This document shows, in pieces, positions 12,650 to 24,205 of a stretch of DNA of 64,000 nt. The translations under genes and the position numbers were made by a program. Source of the DNA: Atrina japonica. Lineage: Eukaryota > Mollusca > Bivalvia > Pterioida > Pinnidae. The stretch spans positions 186,001 through 250,000 of the forward strand of contig BROG01000520.1 of assembly GCA_030159075.1 (NCBI GenBank). Reading direction: 5' to 3'. Below the pieces are notes generated by a model. That model was not told the origin of the DNA and made no database searches. It saw only the letters and a list, made by a program, of their open reading frames with translations. Each line of letters starts with the position of its first letter. Positions within the stretch are counted from its first letter, which is position 1.

Positions 12650-13110
12650 TAATGCGATCATCTTTTGTCTGTCTTTGTGCGTCGTCCGTTGTTATCTTCG
12701 ACATTTTATTGACTTCTTAAAAACCAATGAGCCAATTTTAACCAAACTATCCCTTGTGGAGCAGGATGGAGTTAGCAAATGAAAGAAGGCTAATACCAAA
12801 GGGGCCAATACTTTGTACATCTTTAAAGGTCTTCTCATGTACCAATCATGATATTTCTACCATGGTTGTTAGGTCAGTATTTCCAATGGAAAATGGAATG
12901 TTTTCATAAACGTAGGATGCTTCAATTGGCATAAAGTCCAGTTTGTACATTGTTTTATTATATCAAAACCGATTGACTTTTTGTATACGATGTTATAAGA
13001 GAATGTTGTTAGCAAATATCCGAGTCATTTTGACATTTTTTAAAGTCATAGGATAAAAGGTCAATTCTGGGCTCGAAAGGGACCGACAATAAAAATCTTG
13101 TAAACCACTG
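12650..13110 (+). repeat. Dispersed non-coding repeat (family U)
   Basis: The segment with 'gcgtcgtccgttgttatctt', 'tgacttcttaaaaaccaatg' and 'ccaattttaaccaaacta' is echoed at about 37010-37450 and 37960-38170 ('cgtcgtccgtaaacaattgg', 'gtgtcaattttaaccaaatc'). The same type of repeat is familiar to me from molluscan genomes. No coding potential is seen. Confidence 0.5.
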
Positions 13111-13244
13111 TTCTACATCGTCTCACTTTAATCTTACAATTCGCTCAGATTACCTATAATTCTAAACCACTTGTGCGAAATATATCAATGAAAGGGAAAA
13201 AAGCGGTATATGTTATTGAAATTGTTTTTTCCTTGAGGTATACT

Positions 13245-13330
13245 GCTTGTAATTCTGTAGTGGTAGAGCGACCAAATCACCATCTGAAGGTCTCGGATTC
13301 TATACCCTGTACCTGGTAATACAGAAGCCT
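13245..13330 (+). repeat. tRNA-like fragment
   Basis: 'gtagtggtagagcgaccaaa' followed by 'ggtctcggattctataccc' resembles degraded A and B boxes. There are no paired acceptor arms, so it is not a functional tRNA. Confidence 0.4.
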
Positions 13331-13929
13331 CGGTCAGTAGTCTTACTTTGCCTAGAGATCAACATACAAATTTGAAGTCACAGGTCTTTTGTATGAGATC
13401 GGAAACCAAGGGACCAGTTCACGGTAGGTATGGCATGTGAAAGAAATACTCAGTGCATTGAATTGCATCCATAGAAAAGTCTAACTTGTGTCACTTCGCC
13501 CTCTACCTGATCATGTCGCCACTTATATGGACAATTTTGGCAGAGCGGTAAAACAATTGACCCTCTAGGAATACAGCACATTCCTAATCTGTTCGTCATT
13601 GGACACTTTCAATCACTGTCAAGTCTGTAATTAAGTTGTGTCTGTCGAGGTTCCATGTGGTAATTGATTATATGAATTTATTCTGGTTATCTGGACATTA
13701 ACTCGGTGGTCATTATTGTAATAGTCCATGATGTTTGTTGAAGTTTCGTCAGCTGTTGATTTATTTCCTTGGTTAAATTTGATGATGAGCGAGAACATGA
13801 AAGCACATATTCTGTCTGACTTCCATTTATTTGGGATTTCAGTTTGTTTAAATTATAGTTTGGTTATGTGTGTTTATATATTAAACATAATACCAATGTT
13901 CTAGTTTTGCTGAAAGGTGGGGAATGCAG

Positions 13930-14320
13930 TGCTCAGCACGATCAATTCTGTCAATAAGACTTCAACAGCTCGAATTTGAAATATGTGTAGAATTCCGAAA
14001 CAAAAATCATACAAGGCCGAAATATTAATACGTAAATCCGTCAAGAGTAACCTTGGCTTTCGATGAGTTTAGAATTTATGCGCTCCTATTCATTCGAAAT
14101 ATTACTTCAGTAAAAGTACCGAAATACCAGGTACTAGGTTTATGTATACCCCCAGGGACTCGAACGGTCCTCCACCTGTTGCAACGACCCAGTGGTTATA
14201 AGTATTGTAAACACAACAAAGTTATAGTGTTACAAAATAAATTAGGGCAAAACTATGGTTTCTGTCGACAAGACTTCATCAATGGAGCTTAAATTTTAAA
14301 AATATGTAGAGTTCCGAATT
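13930..14320 (-). repeat. Family R repeat, inverted, with a second partial copy
   Basis: Read on the minus strand, 13930-14150 reproduces the family R body, including the element edge with 'taccgaaataccaggtacta' at about 14117. A second shorter piece of the same end ('cgacaagacttcatcaatgg') lies at about 14215-14320, so two insertions or a local duplication are present. Confidence 0.65.
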
Positions 14321-14479
14321 TGACATTTATACACATCTATACTGGACTTCATGTATGATACATGTTTACCAGTGCTTTATCCAACATTGATGTCTCGTCC
14401 GAAATATCGCTGAGCTTTACCTGCGTTTATTCCATGCTGAAAGGAAAATGACTATCCATTGTCCAAGGTTAATGCAGGA

Positions 14480-14790
14480 ATCCCCAGTTCCTGGTTTTTC
14501 GGTACCAGCCAATTATTTTATACTGAAATAATATTTCGCTCAGATACAACCATTTTAATTTTTTCTTTTCTAAAGCCAGGACGTTCATTTTTACAGTGGG
14601 TACTTTTCGACGGATTTGACAACACATTTAGATTTATAATTTCACCTCGTATGATACCACGTTTCTTGCGGAATATATCTATATCAAATTCGAGTTCAAC
14701 TGATGAGTGTTATTGACAAACACGATCGTTGAGCTTCTGTTTTGGCCTCTTTTGTCAAGCGATAACTTTGGTATTTTAGAAATATTTGTT
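14480..14790 (+). repeat. Family R repeat, direct copy
   Basis: It begins near 'ccagttcctggtttttcggt' and runs through 'caactgatgagtgttattga' to 'ataactttggtatttt', collinear with the copy at 10328. Together with the inverted copy just upstream it makes a head-to-head arrangement around about 14.3-14.5 kb. Confidence 0.7.
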
Positions 14791-15205
14791 AGAATTTAAA
14801 CCAAATACCTATATTCTTTAATTTGAAACACTTTGCTGTAATTTGACATATAAACCTGCACATTGAATCAACCAGCTGGATTCTGTAAAACAAAAGTACG
14901 ATTTGTTTCCATTTAATTATCGAAACAGTTATGTTGCAATGCAACAAAACACAGACAAATGAAATCTTATATAGCCTTGTCTAAACAATGAGAATCAAAA
15001 TTATTGTAAATTGCTTGTAATCTCTTATTTTTCGTGCAGCCGTAAAATAAACATAAAATTCCATGATTTTTTGTGTTATTTATTGTCATTATATTCTCAT
15101 CTTTATGTCGATAAAGAATCAAATTTCTGCATTAAGTTGATCGTATTGGTTAGTAATATTGATAGAATAACACCTGATAGCAAAACGTGTTGGTGAAATT
15201 GTTTA

Positions 15206-15208
<3 letters not shown>

Positions 15209-15290
<82 letters not shown>
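15209..15290. repeat. (TC)n microsatellite
   Basis: About 82 bp of uninterrupted TC dinucleotide. Confidence 0.99.
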
Positions 15291-15293
<3 letters not shown>

Positions 15294-15683
15294 AATCTAG
15301 AAAAAAAACAGAAGGGTAAAAGCAATCATATCAATATAATAAATCTCAGATACCAAAGTATAAATCAATAGAATGTCCAGGACAATAAGTGAATAGTTCG
15401 CTCAACAATTCATAAACTTAAATATAATAATAGAAATTATTATTTTAGCTCACCTATTTGAAGAAACGGAATTGCTCTAGGTGTGCCCTCGGTATCAGCG
15501 TCACATTTTGCATTATTTTTATGTTTACCTGTTTTTCTTTTACTACTTGTACTTGATGTACAATAACACAGAAGAGGTATAGACAGACATATGCGCTGTG
15601 ACATAATAGTACTATAACCTTTATAATCTGTAGTCACGTCAAAGACAGACATAAATAAAATGTAAACTATAAATTGAAGAAAG

Positions 15684-16003
15684 TTAAAGGGGCATAAGCT
15701 GTTTTTTTAAAAAAAAAAAACATATTTCCCTTTTTAATACTTAGATTGATATATAATAATAAAAAGAAATATACATAGGCATAACAGTTCTTAACCCCCT
15801 ATACATTTTGTGAAAATTGCTTGAGAAACCCAGTTTGGCAATTGATTAACTCAACCTTACCATTTGTATATGTATAACACACTGGACCTCACCTTATTTG
15901 CACAAAATATATAGGAATATGAGATTGTTTATGTACATCAAGTACAAGTTGTAAAAGTAGAAAAAAATTGAATATTTTTGTAAACACAACTAATACCCTT
16001 TAA
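15684..16003. mobile_element. TTAA-flanked inverted-repeat element (MITE), copy 1
   Basis: The copy is bounded by TTAA at 15684-15687 and TTAA at 16000-16003. The ends are inverted relatives: 'aggggcataagctg' on the left and 'acaactaataccct' on the right. Inward, 'atataggaatatgagattgt' on the right mirrors the left-hand 'ttcttaaccccctatacatt' in diverged form. It carries no open frame. A TTAA target duplication with no coding capacity fits a non-autonomous element moved by a piggyBac-type transposase; that assignment is inference. Confidence 0.7.
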
Positions 16004-16185
16004 GCCGTGTAACATTACACTATTTTGCTTTCAGATTATAGGAGAATACCTCATGCGTAATTAGAACACAAGCAAATAACATCTAAACCTCCATCTATTT
16101 TTGTAATTCAAAGTAAATTCATCCTTGACATTCCATCGTACCTATTACCAAGAGGATTCAGATCAAGTTTGCTTTTTCCGAAAAC

Positions 16186-16537
16186 TTAAGGGACATTAGC
16201 TGTGTTTTTTCAAACTTCCTCTCCTTTTTAACCGCGTAGATTGATATACAATAACAAAAAGGAGATATACACAGGCATTAAAAATCTTACATTCCTATAT
16301 ATTTTGTAAGAATTGCTTGAGAAACCTGGTTTGACACTTTTTCCTTTGCAATTGATTAACTCAACCTTAGTATTTATATATAAACACTACACTGGACCTG
16401 ACCTTATTTTCACAAAATATATAGGAATATAAGATTTGTCATGTCTGTGTATAGCTCTTATTAGTTATTGTACATCAAGAACAAGTATTTAAAGAAGAAA
16501 AATTTCCAATTTTCTGGTAAACACAGTTAATGCTTAA
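16186..16537. mobile_element. TTAA-flanked inverted-repeat element (MITE), copy 2
   Basis: This copy is bounded by TTAA at 16186-16189 and 16534-16537. The left end 'gggacattagctgtgttttt' is the inverse of the right end 'aaacacagttaatgc' over its outer bases. The inner arms are long: 'aggagatatacacaggcatt' and 'cctatatattttg' on the left are answered by 'caaaatatataggaatataa' and 'tgtctgtgtatagctctt' on the right. It sits about 180 bp from copy 1 in the same orientation and is the best-preserved copy. Confidence 0.75.
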
Positions 16538-17208
16538 AAGAAACTATGAAAATGCGCTATCCTTCTGTGTTCAGTTACACAGAAATGATTACCGAATTTG
16601 TAAAAATACATAAAGCAATATGCACTGATCCCTGTAGACAAAGCCTCAAATAACAGTATTTATTTGTAAGGGGCATTACTATAGTTGTTTATTAGAAGAA
16701 ATGGGGTTTAATATGAATTCCGTTTATCAAACATGTACATTTAGCGCACTTACATAGGATGAAATTCTTCAAAATTAACATGTCAGTGATTACGCTCTTT
16801 TGATGTGCCTACAATCGATACCGATTTAAATTTATCATATCTACATTGTATACTTAAACGTTACAAGACCCAAAATAAACAAAGGTACAAAACATGGTAT
16901 AGCAAATGCTCGATAAACCTTTATCCTCAATCGTTAACAAAATACTGACAAATACAGATACTAATTTTCAGTTGCATATTCTAGAAGCGGGGTAAATTAG
17001 ATGTGGATACTGAAAAATTCCAAACAGCTTTTAGGAAAACAAAGCCATCATTTTCCCTCAATGTTTCTGCATCATTGACAACTGTTTCTTCGCCAAAAGT
17101 GGTATATGCACATTTAAATACCTAGTCATAGGTTTTCATGATACTTACATTGATCCAAATCATTTATTATATTGAAGTTGATGAAAAAGATGCGGGAATT
17201 TCCAATAG

Positions 17209-17211
<3 letters not shown>
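16538..17211. other. No feature recognised
   Basis: AT-rich sequence with no supported gene or repeat. Confidence 0.4.

Positions 17212-17304
<93 letters not shown>
17212..17304. repeat. (AT)n microsatellite
   Basis: About 93 bp of AT with a phase break (tatatta) near 17243. Short YI-rich frames on both strands come from it. Confidence 0.98.
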
Positions 17305-17307
<3 letters not shown>

Positions 17308-18869
17308 GATAATGAAGGCTGGTATAACAAAGATATAGGATATATCAAAGATTTTACAGACAATAAAATGAATTTTATAACTTGATGGTTCCAAAATCAA
17401 AATAATAATACAACATATTTTATAACCTACTATGGACTAATAAATGTCCCCAAAAAGAAACGGATGATAAATAAGTTTAAACAGATAGTACACCAGATCC
17501 TTTAATCCCACAAAATATTCCAATTTTCTATACAAGCAAACAAGATGTCAAAAGACATGTATAAATCACTTTACTTTGATAAAAACATCCAATCACCTGT
17601 TTTACTGCATAATGGAGCACATCAATTGGCTTCAACAATCAGTAATGAAAAAACTTTGATTTAATACTACTCCAGATTCAAAAATATGGTTTCAAACAAA
17701 AATCAATCTTATAATCCTTGGAACATATTGCCTCCTTCTTTATCTTTGACAATATCAGTTAAATAATCAAATAATGTTGAAAATTCCATATTTTACTTTG
17801 TACAAAATACTAGAACAAAGTTGAATAAGATTAAGTGTAACCTCAGTATTATATTTAAGGACTAAAGTAAAATTCGCTTGAAATGTAATTATAAAACCAT
17901 AAAATACAATTATACATGTAAAAATGAGGATGTACCAATGAAAAATCGAAGCTCAAATCCATTAGAACACGACGCATTAGATGTGCAATGGTCTCAACAT
18001 GAAGAACAATTGCGAATCCCAAACGGGATAGGACCAGTTGTCCGGAAGGAGTCAGTGTCCTCTCCTGGCAAGTCAAACCCGTCGCAAATGTTCCATGGAA
18101 ACCTTTTTAGTACCTAATTTTTTTTCTATTCTTTGAAATAGATTTATGCTATATCCTGTATGATATATTTGAAGCATAATTCTTTGTTTTCTCCTGTAAG
18201 TTTATTTATGATTAGACGTCTAACTCATAGTTAATCTGTAGCTCATCATAGTCTTGCAAACACTTGGTGAGATAGTTCTTTTAAAATACATCAAATGATG
18301 ATGTCAAGTAATTAACTACCTTTAACCGTAAATCATCATTCCAGTTAATGTCATCACTTTGCATAACCCACCCTGAATCCAAACCACATCCCTATGTCAC
18401 CTCTCCACTTTTAACCCATTTTATTCCCCTTTGCCCAGTCTTAATATATGAAAATTATAATAAATAATAGATGAACAATTAATATGTATCTGTATTATGG
18501 ATTTAATTAGGATTGTATTACTTTATTCTATGAGATTTTATCAACAATACCAAAGTGATAGTTTTAAAGTCACATTATGCGGACTTTATTGTAATTTTCT
18601 GGACGTTATTGTAATTTTGACATTTTCTCCGATGAAAATGATAAAATATCGATGTGTTATTGGAGTCATTTGGGGGGGGGGGATTTTTTTTAGAAATTCT
18701 TCATTTACTCTGGTGTATGAGACATGTAAATTTCGCACTAGTTATTTGAAGATCACCGTATTTAAGTTATTCATTGGAATAGGACTTTACAAATATGACG
18801 AAAGTTCATGTGAATACGCATTATGTGAGTACAGAAAAGTTTATCAATGAACATTACTCCCCGGAATGT
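17305..18869. other. No gene supported
   Basis: Mostly AT-rich. A less AT-biased patch at about 17940-18090 gives modest open frames on both strands but has no splice bounds or motif I can defend. A run of nine or ten G lies near 18671-18681. Confidence 0.4.
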
Positions 18870-19310
18870 AGCTTTAAAAAGAAGAAGCCAAAACAAATGC
18901 TTTTTGATGATTGTTTCTATCAGTAAGACTTCATCAGTTGAGATCGAATTTGATATAAATGTATATTTCCTAAAGTCTCATGCAAGGTCAAATAATAAAT
19001 CTAAATGTATTGCCAAATACGTCTACCCACAGGGTACCCACTGAATAAATGAATATCTTAGCTCTGGAGAAGTTTAGAATTAAATGGTGCTATCTGATCG
19101 GAAAAATACTTTATTATCAATAAATAATCGGCTGGTACCGAAATATCAGGTACTTATTTTATGTATATCCCCGGGACCCAATGGTACACTAGCAGTAACA
19201 ACTGGTGTGGTAACAACTGGAATCGAATCGGGGGCCCCATCTCGGTCAGATCACCAAACTTTCATATTATCCAGTCTGGTTAATAAAATTTATTAGGTTT
19301 AACTGGAGAA
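18870..19310 (-). repeat. Family R repeat, inverted
   Basis: Read on the minus strand it matches the copies at 10328 and 14480: 'gtaagacttcatcagttgag' is the inverse of their 'ctcaactgatgaag', and 'ctggtaccgaaatatcaggt' at about 19131 is the inverse of their outer edge. Beyond the edge, 19160-19310 continues with 'ggtacactagcagtaacaac', not seen in the other copies. Confidence 0.65.
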
Positions 19311-19339
19311 AATTTAGTATTAATACATAATTCTGATTT

Positions 19340-19450
19340 TGGTGTGTCATAGATGTCAATGCGATATATCCCAACGAACTAGAAATTAAAGACACCACAT
19401 CATCAAACACACATGGTTCTGTGCCTGTTCAACATATGATCATTACATAT
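19340..19450 (+). pseudogene. Reverse-transcriptase element fragment
   Basis: In one frame it reads a stretch resembling YPNELEIKDTT and then VPVQHMI. This matches the region just after the catalytic core in the RT relics at 52.2 and 60.5 kb. Only about 110 bp are recognisable. Confidence 0.45.
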
Positions 19451-19510
19451 TATCTACCGCTTGCGAGTCAGTCTCTCTACCACTAGACCAACGCAAAATG
19501 TCTACTTTGG
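19450..19510 (-). repeat. tRNA-like fragment
   Basis: On the minus strand 'gcgttggtctagtggtagag' is a good box-A-like sequence, but no matching box B or acceptor stem is found. Confidence 0.35.
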
Positions 19511-19619
19511 TTTGGGTAACATATGACATAAAATCCCTGACACTCGGTCATGTAAATCTAAAGATGAAGGTGACAGCTCTATCACTAGATCTTATCTCTT
19601 GACATAATTTACAGAAAAT

Positions 19620-19790
19620 AGATTTAGGTTAATCATTTGGCCTTGTAAGATACCACTTATAAGTTTCGGAAACATGTGTCTATAATAAATTTAAGCACAA
19701 TTGATGAAATCTTATTGACAAAAACGATCGTCTTTAGTTTTGACCGTTTTTGTAAAATTATAACTTTGGTATTGTTAATAATATTTATAA
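19620..19790 (+). repeat. Family R repeat, partial
   Basis: Contains 'ggccttgtaagataccactt', 'aattgatgaaatcttattga' and 'ataactttggtattgtt', which are the second half of the family R consensus. The first half is missing. Confidence 0.65.
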
Positions 19791-19904
19791 TTAATTAGAA
19801 TAAAAAAGCATAATCAATATTTTCATATGTTCTAAAACTTTATATGTCATTTTTCATATACAGATATGTATTTTCCAATTACACTAATTACAAATGAGCA
19901 TTAG

Positions 19905-20420
19905 GCGTGCATTATTTGTTACTGGAACCAGTCATATTCATTTCAATTCTCACTTCCGTTTTTGGAGAATTTATTATTGCAGCCAGTCCGATTTATTTTA
20001 CCTTCCATTTCCGTTTTTCTTTACATTGGAGCCAGCCATATTCATTTCACTTCTCACTTCCGTTTTTGGAGAATTTGATATTGGAATAAGTCGCATTTTT
20101 TATTTCTTTTCATTTCCGTTTTTTATAATAACAGCCAGCGATATTCAGTTTACTTCGAACTTCGCTTTTTTAGAGATTTTTTTCTTTTTTTTTGGGGGGG
20201 GGGGGGGGGTTACCAGTCAAATCTATTTTACTTCTCATTTCCGTTTAAGGAGAATTTACTATTTGAAGAAGTTATATATTTGGTATGTCACTTCCGATTA
20301 TGTCAAATTTCCATTACTTCTTATTTCCGTTATTGGAAAATTCGATATTGACACCAGTCAGATGTGTTTTACTATTCACTTCATTCTTCAGAACAGAATT
20401 ATCATTGGCATATTACTCCT
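19905..20420. repeat. Diverged ~65-bp tandem repeat
   Basis: The phrase 'cacttccgtttttggagaat' with a preceding 'agtcatattcatttcaattc' recurs in altered form about every 60-70 bp. A run of about 17 G lies inside at about 20195-20209. The 179-codon plus-strand frame at 19894-20433 is built from these units and looks fortuitous. Confidence 0.6.
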
Positions 20421-21140
20421 CCATGGCACCTGATCCCACCTGTGGATTTCGAGAAGAACATGTCCGTCCATTATTCACCTAATTTAAAAACTAAGATTTT
20501 ACAAAACTGCCTCTGGACATTGAAAATGGCGTTGTCTGTCTCAACATATGAAATAATCATATTTTGAACAAGAACTGGCATGCCATATCATCTGGGTGTT
20601 ATAATCATGATATGCAGGTACAAACGCGATATTATTACCTAAATATGTAAAGTTAGGAAGTCAGATTGTATGTATTTGGGTATTAAGTATTGTGTTTTAC
20701 ACGACTACATTTTCTTAAATAGCATTAAAAACCAGAAGACAATAATAGTATAATTTTGTTTGTTCGGTAGCGGATGTAGATTCGTCTTTACCGATTGTGA
20801 CGAGGATTTATTCTTCAAATATTCCATTTTGAATTTGACGGTCGGTACAATGTCCTTGTTTCCGATTACTCACTAAATGAAATGTTGTAGGGATGTTTGT
20901 ACCAACTGTGACAAGGATTTCTTCCATACCTAATTCATTTGGATTTGACTGTGAACTCACGGCGGGTGTGACCAGTCAACAGGGAATACTCACTCCTCCA
21001 TGACACTTTATCTTACCTCTAGATTCCTAAGAGTCCGTGTTTGTCAGATATTTACCAGATTTGTATATTTTAGTATCCTGGACATCTTGAAGAATATTAC
21101 TTTTGTATCTGTAATTTTTTATACTTTTATAGTCTAAATT
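20421..21140 (+). repeat. Non-coding tail of the RT element, broken copy
   Basis: Two overlapping versions of the tail are visible. One has 'tccatggcacctgatcccac' at about 20420, and one runs from 'ttgtgacgaggatttattc' at about 20797 to 'gacagg/caacagggaatactcac'-type sequence at about 20980-21060. Both match the sequence downstream of the RT frames at 52.6 and 60.9 kb. No coding part remains. Confidence 0.6.
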
Positions 21141-21783
21141 TCTGTAAATAAAATCATTTTATAATCGTCAAAATGAATAATTTAATGTATGAAAGAGCAT
21201 CTGTAAATTATTTATTTTCAATTAGGAGATTGTTTAAATTAATATTGACATAATGTGGAGTTTATTGTGAAAAAAAAACCGTGAAAATATCAATGTATCT
21301 GAGCTGACTATTGCCATATCATTTTATATACTGTAATACTGCACCTGAACATTTAACCCCGTCGCATTGTTACCCCGAGTGTGCCATCCTTTATAAGTTT
21401 TAAACCTGGCCTTAGGAACATAATTACGACTTGCAACTGTTTTACATAGAATTAGAACTTGTGACTTACATCCTAATCGGGTCAGGTCTTGATGACGCTT
21501 CCTAGAGGCAGTCCGTATGTTATTTTTGTATTTGTCATGATTTATCTTTGTAAATGCACCAGGTAAAGGTATCATTAAACGAGCAAGATATTATATTAGC
21601 GGAAGAAAACTTGTTTATCTATTTCATTTATAGATTCATATGCAAAATATTTTGTTGCATTATGTATATCAATTATTTAATATAATGCATTGTCTTTCAA
21701 TTCAAACATCAAATAACGGATTATGTCCAGCCACTGATACGAACAGCCACTGAAAGTAAGGAGGTTGCAAAAAAGTCCCACGT

Positions 21784-22730
21784 GTTTAATAGCGTGTATG
21801 ACCGCCATTTGCACCGATACATTTTTCACACCTACGACGCATTGAACGAATCAGGTTATGCAGAAATGCCTGGGGAATGTTCCACCATATGCGCAATAAA
21901 GAACGACGCAAAGCGTCCAACGTAGCAGGGGTGAGGGTTTGGCTCTTGACGTAGACGTCGTTCCATTTCATCCCAAATATGCTTTATAGGCGATAAATTC
22001 AGTTACATCGCAGACCAAGGTAGCATATTCACGTTTTGCTGCTGTAGATAGTCACTAACAACGCGTCCGTCGTGCGTTGTCCTGCTGCAGAATGACGTTA
22101 CACTGGTTGTCGTGAATGAATGGAATGACGTGCTAACATACTATCTCGTCACGGTAGCGTACGTTAGTAACGTTGCCCTCCACTATCACCGAAGGGGTCC
22201 TTCCATGTGTTGTAATTCCACCCAAGACTATAACGCTCCCACATCCGAATTTGCGGCGCTGAATAACGCACGCATAAATGTAAAGTTCTCCAATCACGAC
22301 CATCACTGCAGTCGGGATGAAATCTCGACTCGTCCGTCAACAGAATTTACGCCCAATCTCTGTTATTGAAACGACGATGCCTCCTACACCACGCTAACCT
22401 CGCAACACGGTGACGCCAGAGCAGAACAGGGCGGATAGCAGGACGTCGTTGGCCTCTCGAAATCTGTTCCTTACGGTATGAGGACTTATCCGTCGAAGTC
22501 CAGGAATGATTCTAGCTGTCAAAAAAAGCCGATTGGAATCGATTACGCAAATATCCGTATATACGTATCTTGGCGACGTGACGTCACATAAGCGCGTCCT
22601 GATCGTGGGAGGTCAAGTTTGTGATATCGTCTCCATAAATAATTCACAGTGTTAATATGAACTCCAAACTGCCTTGCTACATTGCTTTGAGACATTACAG
22701 CTTCCAGCATCCCAATAAACGGTCATTTTC
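21784..22730 (-). pseudogene. Tc1-like DDE transposase pseudogene
   Basis: Reading on the minus strand, an N-terminal helix-turn-helix-like part (near SNVARQFGVHINTVN at about 22680-22640) is followed by the catalytic region: LLTDESRFH carries the first aspartate, LQQDNAR the second, and SPIKHIWDEM the third position. The protein ends IPQAFLHNLI...RGGHTRY-like, close to the C-terminus usual for Tc1-family transposases. Several stops and frame changes interrupt it. At the third position the expected glutamate of 'NPIEH' is lysine (codon at 21982-21984), so even a repaired frame would lack a catalytic residue. I could not find convincing terminal inverted repeats. Confidence 0.85.
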
Positions 22731-22759
22731 AATCATGCGAGGCATCTCTCAATCAGAAT

Positions 22760-23810
22760 TTTATTCCAAAACCCAATGTTTTTTCTGTTTCAATACATTG
22801 AATATTGTCAATGAATGCAAGAAATTCTAATCGATTACTAACTACGTGTCTCTTACGCTCTAAACTCCAGAAAAGCGTGCTATGGCTATCAAGGCGAATC
22901 GAACGCGATATTTAACAAATTGAAAACTCAAACACGCATTTAGTATATAAACTATGCCTTTAAGAATAAAGAGCGATCAAAGAATACTTTTTATGATTTT
23001 ATTTAACTTTTAAATATACACAGTTTCTTTTTTCTATTAGTATATTTGAAAATATGCAAATATAACTTTAAGACTTGAGTTAGCGTAGCGTCGATAAAAT
23101 GGTCTTAAGTTTTGTCCTAAGATCCTCTTTTATTAAGACTTACGGCCTAGGACTTACGATTTTTTTCCCCAATTTGGGGTTTATTATATTTTATTTCTTT
23201 TACAGGCATTAAATCAATGACACTCTGACAGTTAAAAATTCTCGACAGAATGCACACAATACTAAAACAATAAATATTCAGGTGTAACGATTATTTGTTT
23301 TCACTATATTTAATACTTAACAGATGTATATTCGTTAATCATAAATTTCCTCCGGTTATTCATGTACCGACGAATAAATATGCTGATAAAAATGATTTCA
23401 TATTAAACCTACCCTCGGAACTAGTAAAGAAGGCAGGCTAATTACAATTAGTTTCCTTGTTAAAGCTCTTGAGAATGTTCCAGTTAGATTAATAGGTTGT
23501 TGAAACCTCATATGAACAGATGGAAATAAATAAAGAGCATGCAGACCACCTCTGTACATCTTGTTTGAGCAATTATGACTTTATGTTACCTTACTCTGAA
23601 CTTGATAACTTCATTTTATTTCATCCTCGAGGCTCACTTAGGAGTAACATGGGAGTGTTCATGTCAATCTTGATTGTATGTTCCATGTATTTATGTCCGT
23701 TAATTAACATATTATTTCTATAAACCCCCTGTGCTATTTCTATATAACTTTTCAATCGATCAGTACACAGAACTGCGTCTACAAAAATTCTCATCAAATT
23801 TATGTGGTCC
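22760..23810. other. No feature recognised
   Basis: AT-rich sequence flanking the transposase relic. It may contain the outer parts of that element, but I see no terminal repeat and no gene. Confidence 0.4.
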
Positions 23811-23819
23811 AGTCTATGA

Positions 23820-24205
23820 TAGATAGCCCATATGTCTGTATTGACTGGTCTGTATCAATAAACATTACCCTTTAAAAGCATATACCTGGAATATCCCGGT
23901 CGATATTGATTATTATGACCCTATCACACTTCTGGTATGTACCGATAATTCAACACTACTAAAAACTTTGACTGGCCTTTATCAATAACTATAACCTTAG
24001 CATATTCCTGATATTGACTGGTCCATATCAATGATTATTGCCATAAGAATACATCTGGAATATTCCTGTCGATATTGAGTGTTATTACCACAGCATATTC
24101 CTGGTATTAGCTATTGGTCTATATCGATAGTTTTATACCTACTGAAAACTTGGTATTTGCTGATCTTTATCATTAATTATTATCCTAATATATACCAGCT
24201 ATTTA
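23820..24205. repeat. Diverged ~65-bp tandem repeat
   Basis: Phrases such as 'gtcgatattgattattatg', 'atattgactggtccatatca' and 'atattcctggtattagctat' alternate every 60-70 bp. Copies are strongly diverged. Confidence 0.6.

Noticed and set aside
17878..18117. Pair of overlapping frames on both strands at about 17.9-18.1 kb
   Set aside because: Neither strand offers a convincing splice-bounded exon or motif; probably part of an unrecognised repeat.
19894..20433. 179-codon plus-strand frame
   Set aside because: Translates a diverged tandem repeat and a long G run; no protein family features.
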